The translations under genes and the position numbers were made by a program. A stretch of 64,000 bases of DNA. It comes from Hydrogenophilales bacterium. Lineage in GTDB: Bacteria > Pseudomonadota > Gammaproteobacteria > Burkholderiales > Thiobacillaceae. Position 1 is the stretch's first letter. The number at the start of each line of letters is the position of its first letter. The stretch is taken from contig JADJCP010000001.1 of the NCBI GenBank assembly GCA_016703155.1, positions 930,001 through 994,000 of the forward strand, given 5' to 3'. The notes beneath the pieces were generated by a model. That model saw nothing but the letters and a program-made list of their open reading frames with translations, was not told the DNA's origin and made no database searches. Shown piece after piece: positions 35,631 through 43,183 of the stretch.

Positions 35631-35657
35631 AAAACCGCCGGCTGACCGGCGGTTTTT
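35631..35657 (+). terminator. Intrinsic terminator after the second midcut-like gene
   Basis: AAAACCGCCGG (35631-35641) and CCGGCGGTTTTT (35646-35657) form a perfect stem with loop CTGA and a T tract, starting 27 nt after the stop codon. Confidence 0.9.
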
Positions 35658-35706
35658 CTTTGGCGCCCCCCGTGTTTCTATTCCAGCCCGGACCCGACGT
35701 CCGGAG

Positions 35707-35906
35707 TCAGGCCGGGAAGCCTGCCGAATCGCCCGCCGACACTCCGAACACCGAAGCGGCATTCGCGCTCGTCCGCGCCGCGATCGTTTCGGTGTCGTCC
35801 CCCCTCAACTCGGCCAGCGCCCCGGCAATGCGCGCCAGCTCCGCCGGCTCGTTGCGGCCCTGGCCGATCCAGGCGGGCGGGATGTCCGGGCTGTCGGTTT
35901 CCAGGA
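35707..35906 (-). pseudogene. Truncated tatD copy, 3' end only
   Basis: The last ~65 codons of a TatD-family nuclease: LETDSPDIPPAWIGQGRNEP followed by AELARIAGALAELRG, ending in GFPA. The intact tatD at 38663-39424 has a near-identical stretch (LETDSPDIPPAWIGQGRNEP, then AELAGIAATLADLRG). Similarity stops abruptly at about 35906, where the sequence runs into an unrelated spacer, so the upstream part is missing. The copy has a longer C-terminus than the intact gene, so it derives from a paralog or an older duplicate. Confidence 0.85.
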
Positions 35907-35997
35907 TACCTCAGGGACAGACCACGGATTTTCTAGTCAATAGAATCCAACAAAAAGCGTAGCCCGCCCCCTGCAAGCATGGGGGAGGATCGAGGCC

Positions 35998-37305
35998 TCA
36001 GGGCTGCCACTCGTAGAGGTACAGAGTGCTGGTTTTGCCGTTGCCACCATTGCTGGTGGTAACACGAATTCCGACGAGATCACCTCTTTTCGACCCCTTG
36101 GGTAGCGTGCCATACACGGTTTCATCGAAGGACTGGTAATTGTTCGTCGAGCTCGACTCAAACCACGAGTTCACGGGTTTACCCGGGATGTTGTTGTAGA
36201 AACGGCCCAGTTCGCTGCCGGGTGTCTTGCCATCCTTGTCGATGCGGACGATCTGGATAAAGGCCTTGCCATTCATGTGCGGCCGGGCGTGGCTGCGGCC
36301 AGCCAGGGCTACCGCCACCTTCATCGACGCCGGGCGATCTGGCTGGATGATGGCTGGCGGTGCGGTCCAGTTCATGCGGAAGGCGATCGATGCGCCCTTG
36401 ATGGTAGGTACAGTGTGATGTGTGGTGGGGCCGAGATAGGTCAACTTGATGGTGCTGCTGCCACTCGAATACACCACCGTTGTGCGCCAGTCGGGATTTT
36501 TCGCGTTTGCTGCTTCGGCACGCTGAGAACCATCATCGTCGAGGCTGAAGATCCGCTTCCAATGCCCGCCTTTGCCCGCAGGCGGTATGCTGTGGTTGAC
36601 GTTGTCGAGCGGCGCGCCGCCAATCCATTCGGGTAATTTGGCGTCCTCGCGTGCCTGCTTGTTCTCCTGACGCTTCTGGTAAGCCTGGTTCCAACTGTCG
36701 ACCCGTTGCTGCATCAGGGCTTCAAGCTGATTTTCGTTCAAGGGAGGCTTGCGATCGACGTACCATTCCATCGCTTCCGGATGGCTCGGATCAATCTGGC
36801 TGGGTATCGCCGATTTGAGTTCGTTCAATCGCTGCTGGTAATTCGGAAAGCCCAGGGCAATGCGCTCTCGATACTTTCGTGCCAGCGCGGGGTCCTTAGC
36901 GGGCGGGTCCCAGCGTCGCGGGTCGCTATCCAGTGCCAGGGCGTCGCGTACTGCGATGACATCGGCGAGCGCCTTGTAATGCGCTTCCAGACGCTTGTTG
37001 CCGCGCGCCAGCTTTTCGGCGATTTCGTAACCGAAGTCGTGCTTTTGCGCCACCCGGTCGAGCGCGTCAACCGGCGGCAAGGCCCCGACGCGCGCATCCA
37101 ATTCACTTCCACCCCACCATCCAGGGCCATACCAGTTGCCGTAGCGGAAGCGTGTCTCGCCCTCTCCGGAGATCAACGTGTCCCAGGTCAGCTTGCCCCA
37201 GAAGCCGGATTGCGACGTAGCGCTCGCCGATATGGCGCCCAACATACCGAACAGGATCAGGGCAAAGACGATAAGGCGTCGAACGGATTGCAAGATGGGC
37301 GACAT
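35998..37305 (-). CDS. Secreted protein with phospholipase-A2-like motif
   Basis: A 435-residue exported protein. A signal peptide (LIVFALILFGMLGAISASA) is followed at about residues 53-100 by YGNWYGPGWWGG and PVDALDRVAQKHDFGYEIA. This resembles the Ca-binding loop (YGPG..) and catalytic His-Asp helix (D..A..HD..Y) of parvovirus-type and secreted phospholipases A2. The rest has a Glu/Lys-rich helical middle and a beta-rich C-terminus (KMKVAVAL-like strands to LYLYEWQP) that is not recognised. It could act on membranes of neighbours or hosts. The activity is inferred only from the motif. Confidence 0.65.
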   Translation of the reverse strand: MSPILQSVRRLIVFALILFGMLGAISASATSQSGFWGKLTWDTLISGEGETRFRYGNWYGPGWWGGSELDARVGALPPVDALDRVAQKHDFGYEIAEKLARGNKRLEAHYKALADVIAVRDALALDSDPRRWDPPAKDPALARKYRERIALGFPNYQQRLNELKSAIPSQIDPSHPEAMEWYVDRKPPLNENQLEALMQQRVDSWNQAYQKRQENKQAREDAKLPEWIGGAPLDNVNHSIPPAGKGGHWKRIFSLDDDGSQRAEAANAKNPDWRTTVVYSSGSSTIKLTYLGPTTHHTVPTIKGASIAFRMNWTAPPAIIQPDRPASMKVAVALAGRSHARPHMNGKAFIQIVRIDKDGKTPGSELGRFYNNIPGKPVNSWFESSSTNNYQSFDETVYGTLPKGSKRGDLVGIRVTTSNGGNGKTSTLYLYEWQP

Positions 37306-37753
37306 GGCGACTCCAGGCGAGAAGCCGCTGAAACGCCCAGGGCTTCAATCAATGGGTGACACGCGGCATGTGACATATGACGGCGCTGCCGGATACCTAT
37401 CCGCATATCAGGATGGTGTTATCTTCAGTATGGTCTGCGCTGGGGCGTTGCGCAATCAAGGCCGCCATCAATAATCTCGCGGACTGCCCTTGCCACGGCG
37501 TGGTGCCGTAACCGCTGGAACAGCCTCAACTCGTTCAGTCCCGCCGGTTTGTCTCGGGCCGCAACAGAATCATCTATGAATACGCACAACGACTAATGCG
37601 CTCTTCGGTAGATTACCCTGTACACATCAAACCCATCCCCACCCCAGCCCTCCCCTTGAAAGGGAGGGAGTTGCAGTACGCGGCATGGCACTGAACTCCA
37701 GCCCTCGCACTGAAGATCAGGGTTGCACTACCATCACTCCGGAACATATCCAC
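37306..37753. other. Intergenic stretch with one repeat hairpin
   Basis: No convincing gene. The segment near 37530-37600 reads QSRRFVSGRNRIIYEYAQRL in one frame, faintly like the end of a RelE/ParE toxin, but it is too short and lacks a start. A CCCTCCC/GGGAGGG hairpin (37648-37668) precedes the next gene. Confidence 0.35.
37648..37668. repeat. C/T-rich hairpin repeat
   Basis: CCCTCCC (37648-37654) and GGGAGGG (37662-37668) around CTTGAAA, preceded by CCCATCCCCACCCCAG. This is a variant of the CCCCCTTT..AAAGGGGG interspersed hairpins seen at 3922, 10587 and 28753. Confidence 0.6.
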
Positions 37754-38560
37754 ATGACCAACGAAGATAATCCGCGCATCAGTCACCTGCTCGCTGCCGT
37801 CACCTGGCTGGAAGTGGCGATCCTGTTCTGGGCCGGACTGGGACTGCTGTTCTACCCGTCCGTGGTCGATCCGGTCTGGCCCTGGCCGCTGGCGCCGTTC
37901 AACACGCGCTTTCTGGGCGCGCTTTACAGCGCCGCGCTGATCGCCGCCTACCTGCAAGCGCGTACCGGGCGCTGGTCGCCGGCGCGCGTGGTCACGCCGA
38001 TGATCTTCATTTTCACGCTGGTGGTCACGGTCTTTTCGTTCGTCCACATGGAACGTTTCGATCCAAACCGGGTAGAGACCTGGATCTGGTTCGGGCTGTA
38101 TTTGGGCGTCTGCCTGAACGCCGGCGTGCATCTCTGGTGGTATCGAACCTGGCCCGTCCCCGGCAGGCCGCCGACAGGACCGACGCGGGTGCTGCTTCAA
38201 GCGCTGATGATCTGCCTCGGCCTCTATGGCATGGCACTGCTGCTAGCGCCCACCGAAGCATCGGGCTTCTGGCCCTGGACGCTGGATGACTTTCATGCCC
38301 AGCTTTACAGCGTGACATTTCTGACGCCGGCACTGGGTGCCTGGGTTCTGTTGCGCGGCGCCACGCCCCTGGATCAGCACACCTTCGGCATAACCCTGGC
38401 GGCGTGGGGCGCACTGCCGATTCTGGGACTGGTCCTGGCCGACGTGCTGACCCGACGCATCGACTGGAGCACAGTCGACACCTGGCTCTGGCTGGCCTTG
38501 TTTGGTGCCATGGCGGCAACCGGTACTAGCCTGGCGGTCAGGGCACGTGAGTCTGGGTAG
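37754..38560 (+). CDS. Hypothetical multi-spanning membrane protein
   Basis: A 268-residue integral membrane protein with about seven to eight hydrophobic helices: an N-terminal pair (VTWLEVAILFWAGLGLLFYP), a TPMIFIFTLVVTVFSF segment and a C-terminal pair (LPILGLVLADVLT; TWLWLALFGAMAATGTSLAV). The internal halves look similar in plan (..LDDFHAQLYSVTFLTPALGAW.. versus ..LAPFNTRFLGALYSAALIAAY..), suggesting an internal duplication. No family is recognised. ATG 37754 is chosen because the sequence becomes protein-like there. Convergent with tatD. Confidence 0.7.
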   Translation: MTNEDNPRISHLLAAVTWLEVAILFWAGLGLLFYPSVVDPVWPWPLAPFNTRFLGALYSAALIAAYLQARTGRWSPARVVTPMIFIFTLVVTVFSFVHMERFDPNRVETWIWFGLYLGVCLNAGVHLWWYRTWPVPGRPPTGPTRVLLQALMICLGLYGMALLLAPTEASGFWPWTLDDFHAQLYSVTFLTPALGAWVLLRGATPLDQHTFGITLAAWGALPILGLVLADVLTRRIDWSTVDTWLWLALFGAMAATGTSLAVRARESG

Positions 38561-38662
38561 ACTCCGCTTTTTCGCCGTGGGCAGAGGCAGAGGTTTCAGG
38601 CTTTCGGTCGCCGCCAGTCCCTCAAGCGTCACTACACGGGCAAGTCAGTGTTTGAACACTTG

Positions 38663-39424
38663 CTACATTCCCAGCACGGATCGCGCATTAGCGCTGGTCT
38701 GTACGGCGACTTCGCTGACTTCGACCCCGCGCAAATCCGCCAGCGTCGCAGCAATGCCTGCCAGTTCGGCAGGTTCGTTGCGGCCCTGGCCGATCCAGGC
38801 GGGTGGGATGTCCGGGCTGTCGGTTTCCAGGACGAGGGCGTCGAGCGGTAGCGTCGCCGCAAGAGCGCGCAGACGGGTGGCGCGCGTCCAGGTGAAGGCA
38901 CCGCCGAAGCCCAGCTTGAAGCCGAGCTTGAGGAATTCGTCGGCCTGCTGGCGGCTGCCGCTGAAGGCGTGGGCGATGCCCCGGATGCCGGGGAAACGGC
39001 GCAACTGCTTGAGGATCGGGTCGTTGGCGCGTCGGCAGTGGAGCAGCACGGGCAGGTCGTGGTCGCGGGCGATCTTGAGTTGCTCGACGTAATAGAACTC
39101 CTGGGTGGCGTAGTCCAGCCCGGGAACGAACAGGTCCAGGCCGATCTCGCCGATGGCCACCGGGCGCCAGGTCTCGATCTGGCGGCGCAGGGCGTCGAGG
39201 TGTTCGGGCCGGTGGCTCTGGATGTACATGGGGTGCATGCCCCAGGCCGGCAGGCAGCCGGGATAACGCCGGCAGGTAGCTTCGACCGCCGCGCAATTGT
39301 CGAGGCTGATCGCCGGGATGATCTGGAGGACGACGCCGGCGGCGCGCGCCCGTTCATGGACAGCGGCACGGTCGACGTCGAATTCGGCGGCGTCGAGGTG
39401 GCAGTGCGTGTCGATCAGGGTCAC
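38663..39424 (-). CDS. tatD: TatD-family metal-dependent deoxyribonuclease
   Basis: A 253-residue TIM-barrel hydrolase. The metal motif DTHCHLD is at the N-terminus, Glu is in GEIGLDLF, His is in LPVLLHCRRAND, and ETDSPDIPP is near the C-terminus. It starts with GTG at 39424, one nucleotide after the stop of the upstream transporter gene (TGA-C-GTG), so the two are probably translated from one mRNA. A truncated copy of its 3' end lies at 35707-35906. Confidence 0.92.
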   Translation of the reverse strand: MTLIDTHCHLDAAEFDVDRAAVHERARAAGVVLQIIPAISLDNCAAVEATCRRYPGCLPAWGMHPMYIQSHRPEHLDALRRQIETWRPVAIGEIGLDLFVPGLDYATQEFYYVEQLKIARDHDLPVLLHCRRANDPILKQLRRFPGIRGIAHAFSGSRQQADEFLKLGFKLGFGGAFTWTRATRLRALAATLPLDALVLETDSPDIPPAWIGQGRNEPAELAGIAATLADLRGVEVSEVAVQTSANARSVLGM

Positions 39425-39425
39425 G

Positions 39426-40493
39426 TCACGCGGTCTGGTCTTCGGTTTGTTCCTCCAGCCATTCGCGCCAGACCGCCATGAGCACGGCGAGGATCACCGG
39501 GCCGATGAACAGGCCGATCAGGCCGAAGGCCGTGAGGCCACCAAGGACGCCGAACATGACCAGCAGGAAGGGGATGCGCGTGACACCGCTGATGACCAGG
39601 GGCCGGATCAGGTTGTCGACCCAGCTGACCACGAGGGCACCCCAGAGGAACAGGCCGATCCCCTCCCAGGTATGGCCGGTAATCAGCAGCCAGAGACTGA
39701 TGGTCACCCAGACCAGGGGGGTACCGAAGGGGATGAAGGCGATCAGCGCCGTAACCGCGCCCAGCGCGACCGGCGCTTCGACGCCGGCGCCCCAGTAGCC
39801 GAGCCCGGCGAGGATGCCTTGCGCCAGCGCGGTCAGTACCAGGCCGTAGACCACCGCCTTGGTGGTGGCGCCGATGGCGTCGATGTAGGCATGCACCCGT
39901 TCGCCGAGAAAGTTGAACAGCACCTGGCGCGCCTGGCCGATGACGGCCACGCCATCGCGGTAGAAGAAGAACAGCGTCAACAGCGCCAGGCCGAATTTCA
40001 GGGCATTGCGACCCACCCCGCCGACCAGCTTGAAGATGGCCTCGCGGCCTTCGCCCAGCCAGGCGCGCAACTGCGTTTCGATCTGCGCCGGATCGGCGAA
40101 CACGGCTTGCAGGTAGGTATGCAGCCAGTCGCCGACGCCGGGCAATTGCCGAACGACCTCGGGCACCTGAACCGGTCCGCGCGCCAGTTGCTCGGTTACC
40201 GCCCGATAGGCACCGACCAGTTCGATCTCCAGCACCACCAGCAGCCAGAGCATGGGCAGCACCAGCAACGCCGTCATCAGCAAGGTCATCAGGAATGCCG
40301 TCACATTGGGGCGGCCTGGCAGGCGCGTCATCAGCCAGTGGTAGCCGGGCCAGCTGACGTAGGCGAGGATGCCTGCCCAGGCCACCGGCACCAGGAACGG
40401 CCCCAGGACAACCCAGGCGAGTATCAGCAGACCGAGGAAAAACACGCCGAGCACGACCCGGCGCACCAGCATTTCCAGCGATTGATTCAGCAT
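39426..40493 (-). CDS. AI-2E/PerM-family transporter
   Basis: A 355-residue membrane protein with about seven to eight helices. N-terminal LAWVVLGPFLVPVAWAGILAYV and C-terminal TRIPFLLVMFGVLGGLTAFGLIGLFIGPVILAVLMAVWREWLEE are hallmarks of the AI-2E (PerM/UPF0118) family, some of which are ion or signal exporters. ATG 40493 (MLNQSLEMLVRR) is used; an upstream in-frame Met would add a basic stretch unlike the family. Upstream of and nearly contiguous with tatD. Confidence 0.88.
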   Translation of the reverse strand: MLNQSLEMLVRRVVLGVFFLGLLILAWVVLGPFLVPVAWAGILAYVSWPGYHWLMTRLPGRPNVTAFLMTLLMTALLVLPMLWLLVVLEIELVGAYRAVTEQLARGPVQVPEVVRQLPGVGDWLHTYLQAVFADPAQIETQLRAWLGEGREAIFKLVGGVGRNALKFGLALLTLFFFYRDGVAVIGQARQVLFNFLGERVHAYIDAIGATTKAVVYGLVLTALAQGILAGLGYWGAGVEAPVALGAVTALIAFIPFGTPLVWVTISLWLLITGHTWEGIGLFLWGALVVSWVDNLIRPLVISGVTRIPFLLVMFGVLGGLTAFGLIGLFIGPVILAVLMAVWREWLEEQTEDQTA

Positions 40494-40582
40494 TCGCTTC
40501 CCGACGTGGTTATCATGCCGGCAAAGATAGCGCACAAAGCACTACGGCGGCGAGGCCGCGCGTACCATGCAGGAGCCAGATC

Positions 40583-40741
40583 ATGTCGAAACGCGATTCC
40601 GGGCCGCCACGCCGGCCCCGCAACCCGATTGCCAAGGACGTACGCACGCCGAAATACCAGCAGCGGGTTGAACCCGACAAGCGCTGGAGCGAACGCCTCA
40701 AGGACGCCGACAGCGAACGCCATACCCCGGACAAGAAATGA
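40583..40741 (+). CDS. Small basic hypothetical protein
   Basis: A 52-residue, highly charged protein beginning MSKRDSGPPRRPRNPIAKDV and ending ERHTPDKK. It has no hydrophobic segment and many Arg/Lys/Pro residues, suggesting a disordered nucleic-acid or protein binder. AGGAG lies 7 nt before the ATG, and the stop overlaps the next gene by 4 nt (ATGA), which strongly supports translation. No family is recognised. Confidence 0.7.
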   Translation: MSKRDSGPPRRPRNPIAKDVRTPKYQQRVEPDKRWSERLKDADSERHTPDKK

Positions 40742-41460
40742 GCATGACCGTATCGAACCTGGGCGAGTGGCTCCTCCAGCCCTTCCACGATGGCCTGCGC
40801 GGCATGGATCGCAGCCTGGGCGGCCGGGTCGCCCTGCCGCTGATGCTGCTCGCCGTGTTCGCCTCCTGGTGGATCTACGTGCCCTTGCATGAACTCTTCC
40901 ACGCGTGGGGCTGCCTGCTCGCCGGCGGCACGGTAACGAAGCTGGAGATCGACGAGGCCTATGGCGCGGCCTGGCTGGCCCAGTATTTTCCCTACATCGT
41001 GCCGGGCTCGGAATACGCCGGTCGCCTCTCCGGCTTCGACACCGGCGGCAGCGATGCGATTTATCTGTCAACGGTCTTCTTTCCCTATCTGCTGACCCTG
41101 TTTCCTGGCATACCCGCCCTGCTCTACGCCTCGCGGCAAGGCAACGCACTGCTCTTCGGCGCGGCCATCCCCTGGGCCTATGCGCCGTTCCTGTCGCTGA
41201 CCGGCGATTTCTACGAGATGGGCTCGATCCTCGTCAGCCGCCTGGTCAGCCCCTGGTGGCCCGAGGCCATCGACCGCTGGCGCGCCGACGATGTGCCCCT
41301 GCTGGTCGAAACGCTGTTCGGCGCCACAGGCAACGGCTCGGCGGCAGACATTGCCGGCATCGCCACGGGGGTTCTGCTCGGCGTGCTGGGCGCGTTCCTG
41401 ACCTACGACCTCGGCGCCCGGCTGGCGCGCCGCCTGATCAAACCCATCGCAGCGCCATGA
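40738..41460 (+). CDS. Membrane protein with HExxH motif (M50-like)
   Basis: A 240-residue membrane protein. An HELFH motif lies in PLHELFHAWGCLLAGG near residue 51, within or beside a hydrophobic helix, as in site-2-protease-like (M50) peptidases. A GDFYEMGS stretch near residue 156 may supply another metal ligand. About five hydrophobic helices are visible. Coupled by 4-nt overlaps to both neighbours, it is the middle gene of a three-gene operon. Whether it is an active protease is unknown. Confidence 0.65.
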   Translation: MSMTVSNLGEWLLQPFHDGLRGMDRSLGGRVALPLMLLAVFASWWIYVPLHELFHAWGCLLAGGTVTKLEIDEAYGAAWLAQYFPYIVPGSEYAGRLSGFDTGGSDAIYLSTVFFPYLLTLFPGIPALLYASRQGNALLFGAAIPWAYAPFLSLTGDFYEMGSILVSRLVSPWWPEAIDRWRADDVPLLVETLFGATGNGSAADIAGIATGVLLGVLGAFLTYDLGARLARRLIKPIAAP

Positions 41461-42023
41461 CACTTGCCCTGTGCATTGATCTGCCCGATTGGGCGCGTTC
41501 GATGGAGGACAGCACGCGCTGCTTCACCGACGACACTGAAAAGATGCGCTTTGCCATCGACCTGTCCCGGCGCAACGTCGAGGCCGGCAGCGGCGGCCCG
41601 TTTGGCGCGGCGATCTTCGAGCGCGCCACGGGACGCCTGCTGAGCCTGGGCGTCAACAGCGTCATCCGGCTGCAAAGCTCGGTACTGCACGCCGAGATGC
41701 TGGCGATCATGCGCGCCCAGCACAGCCTGGGCAGCTACACCCTGCACCGCCCCGACCTGCCCGTGTACGAACTGTTCAGCTCCTGCGAGCCCTGCGCGAT
41801 GTGCCTGGGCGGGATTCTCTGGAGTGGTGTCCGGCGCCTGGTCTGCGCCGCGCCAGCGGCCAGCGCGCGGGCGATCGGCTTCGACGAAGGGCCGGTATAC
41901 CCCGAGTCCTACGGCTATCTGGAAAACAGTGGCATCGAGGTGGTACGCGGCCTGCTTGCCGACGAGGCGCACACGGTCATCGCCGACTATCGGGACCGGG
42001 GCGGACCGATCTACAACGCCTGA
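41457..42023 (+). CDS. Nucleoside deaminase (CMP/dCMP deaminase family)
   Basis: A 188-residue zinc deaminase. Active-site motifs HAEMLAI (His-Ala-Glu) near residue 80 and SCEPCAMC (PCxxC) near residue 110 are intact. It resembles guanine deaminase or TadA-like proteins, but the substrate cannot be assigned. The start at 41457 overlaps the stop of the HExxH gene by 4 nt. The C-terminus overlaps the convergent hydroxylase gene by 13 nt. Confidence 0.85.
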   Translation: MTLALCIDLPDWARSMEDSTRCFTDDTEKMRFAIDLSRRNVEAGSGGPFGAAIFERATGRLLSLGVNSVIRLQSSVLHAEMLAIMRAQHSLGSYTLHRPDLPVYELFSSCEPCAMCLGGILWSGVRRLVCAAPAASARAIGFDEGPVYPESYGYLENSGIEVVRGLLADEAHTVIADYRDRGGPIYNA

Positions 42024-42838
42024 TCCCGCCGCGCCGTGCCTCGGAACGGCGTGGCCAGCATACCCCAGACCGTCTGCCAGCTATTGTCGCGCCTGTCGGT
42101 CAGTCCCATCCTCGGGCTGACGACGAGATCCGGAGGCCGGAACGTGCCGAACAGGCGGTCCCAGAAAGAGAATATCTGGCCGTAATTGCTGTCCTGCCGG
42201 TCCCGTTCCGTATCGTGATGGACCCGGTGGATTCCCGGGGTCACCAACAGCCATCCGAGCTTTTCGATGGCGCGCGGATAGGTCACATTGGCGTGCTGGA
42301 TGAACAGGATGCTGTTGTGCAGAATGGCGCGCACGCCCTCAATCCAGAACGGCAGCCCAAGCAGGACATACAGCCCGAGTTTCGCGGCGATATAAACCGA
42401 CGTTTCAAGCGGGTGCGCGCGCGCGGCGGTGGTGACATCCAGATGCGGGTCGGAATGATGCACTGAATGCAGCCGCCAGAACCAGGACCAGCGGTGGCTG
42501 GCGCGATGCAGCCAGTAATCGACCAAGTCAGAGGCCAGCAGGCCCACGCCGACCTGCGCCGGCAATGGCATGGACATGCCATCCAGGACATGCGTGGGCG
42601 GTCGAATCAGGAATTCCTGCGCCCGGAACACCCCTTGTCCAATCAGGATGTCGGCGACTAGCACCACCCAGAACAGCATGGCCAGATTGCGCATGCGATG
42701 CCGGCGTCTCGCCTGTCTGTCGACAAAGGGCAAGATGGGCTCGCTCTCCTCCCAAAACAGCAGGAAGCCCAGGACACCGAAAAAAAAACCGGTGTACAAA
42801 GTCCGGATCAGGACCAGATCCGGGTCGGGGACAAGCAT
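42011..42838 (-). CDS. Sterol desaturase/fatty acid hydroxylase family protein
   Basis: A 275-residue membrane di-iron enzyme. The His boxes HRASH, HSVHHSD and HRVHH are in the order and spacing typical of the fatty acid hydroxylase superfamily, with an N-terminal membrane segment (LYTGFFFGVLGFLLFW) and further helices around the boxes. It probably hydroxylates or desaturates a lipid. The substrate is unknown. Transcribed toward the deaminase. Confidence 0.88.
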   Translation of the reverse strand: MLVPDPDLVLIRTLYTGFFFGVLGFLLFWEESEPILPFVDRQARRRHRMRNLAMLFWVVLVADILIGQGVFRAQEFLIRPPTHVLDGMSMPLPAQVGVGLLASDLVDYWLHRASHRWSWFWRLHSVHHSDPHLDVTTAARAHPLETSVYIAAKLGLYVLLGLPFWIEGVRAILHNSILFIQHANVTYPRAIEKLGWLLVTPGIHRVHHDTERDRQDSNYGQIFSFWDRLFGTFRPPDLVVSPRMGLTDRRDNSWQTVWGMLATPFRGTARRDQAL

Positions 42839-42886
42839 CGACGTATGGTCTCAGGGCAGCGGCTGGAGAGTGTCTCCGATCAGAAA

Positions 42887-43075
42887 TTACTTCTTGCGGT
42901 TCTTGACGATCCAGCCTGCGGCGGCGCCAATGACCACGATCAATCCGATCAAGCCGACTTCATCCAGAGCCGGCACGGCTTGAGTCTGGGTAAACAGCGC
43001 ATTGGCTGCCACCACAGCCGTCGAAGCCATGAGGAAAACCAAGGATACGGCGAGCCACTTGAACATCGATCTCAT
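42887..43075 (-). CDS. Tiny protein: signal peptide plus VPAL sorting-like C-terminus
   Basis: A 62-residue protein made almost only of a signal peptide (WLAVSLVFLMASTAVVA), a 10-residue linker and a C-terminus resembling an IPTL/exosortase signal: VPALDEVGLIGLIVVIGA, then AAGWIVKNRKK. The VPAL box, hydrophobic helix and terminal Arg/Lys match the sorting plan of the two midcut-like proteins at 34309-35604. If cleaved as in IPTL proteins the mature product would be only about ten residues. The protein could alternatively be a simple two-helix membrane peptide. Confidence 0.55.
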   Translation of the reverse strand: MRSMFKWLAVSLVFLMASTAVVAANALFTQTQAVPALDEVGLIGLIVVIGAAAGWIVKNRKK

Positions 43076-43183
43076 GATTGTCCTTAACATCTATGTGAAC
43101 GGGCATTTCCATTAAATACCCGGCATGTATCAGCGTCAACAATCGCCCGGCGATCCGGGATACACCGTCAGGCAAAGGAAAGA

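Noticed and set aside
37530..37610. Possible RelE/ParE toxin C-terminus
   Set aside because: Only ~20 residues look toxin-like; there is no start, no antitoxin and no further similarity.
39297..40892. Long plus-strand frame opposite tatD and the AI-2E transporter
   Set aside because: Low-complexity Gln/Asp/His-rich translation typical of antisense frames; both minus-strand genes are clearly real.
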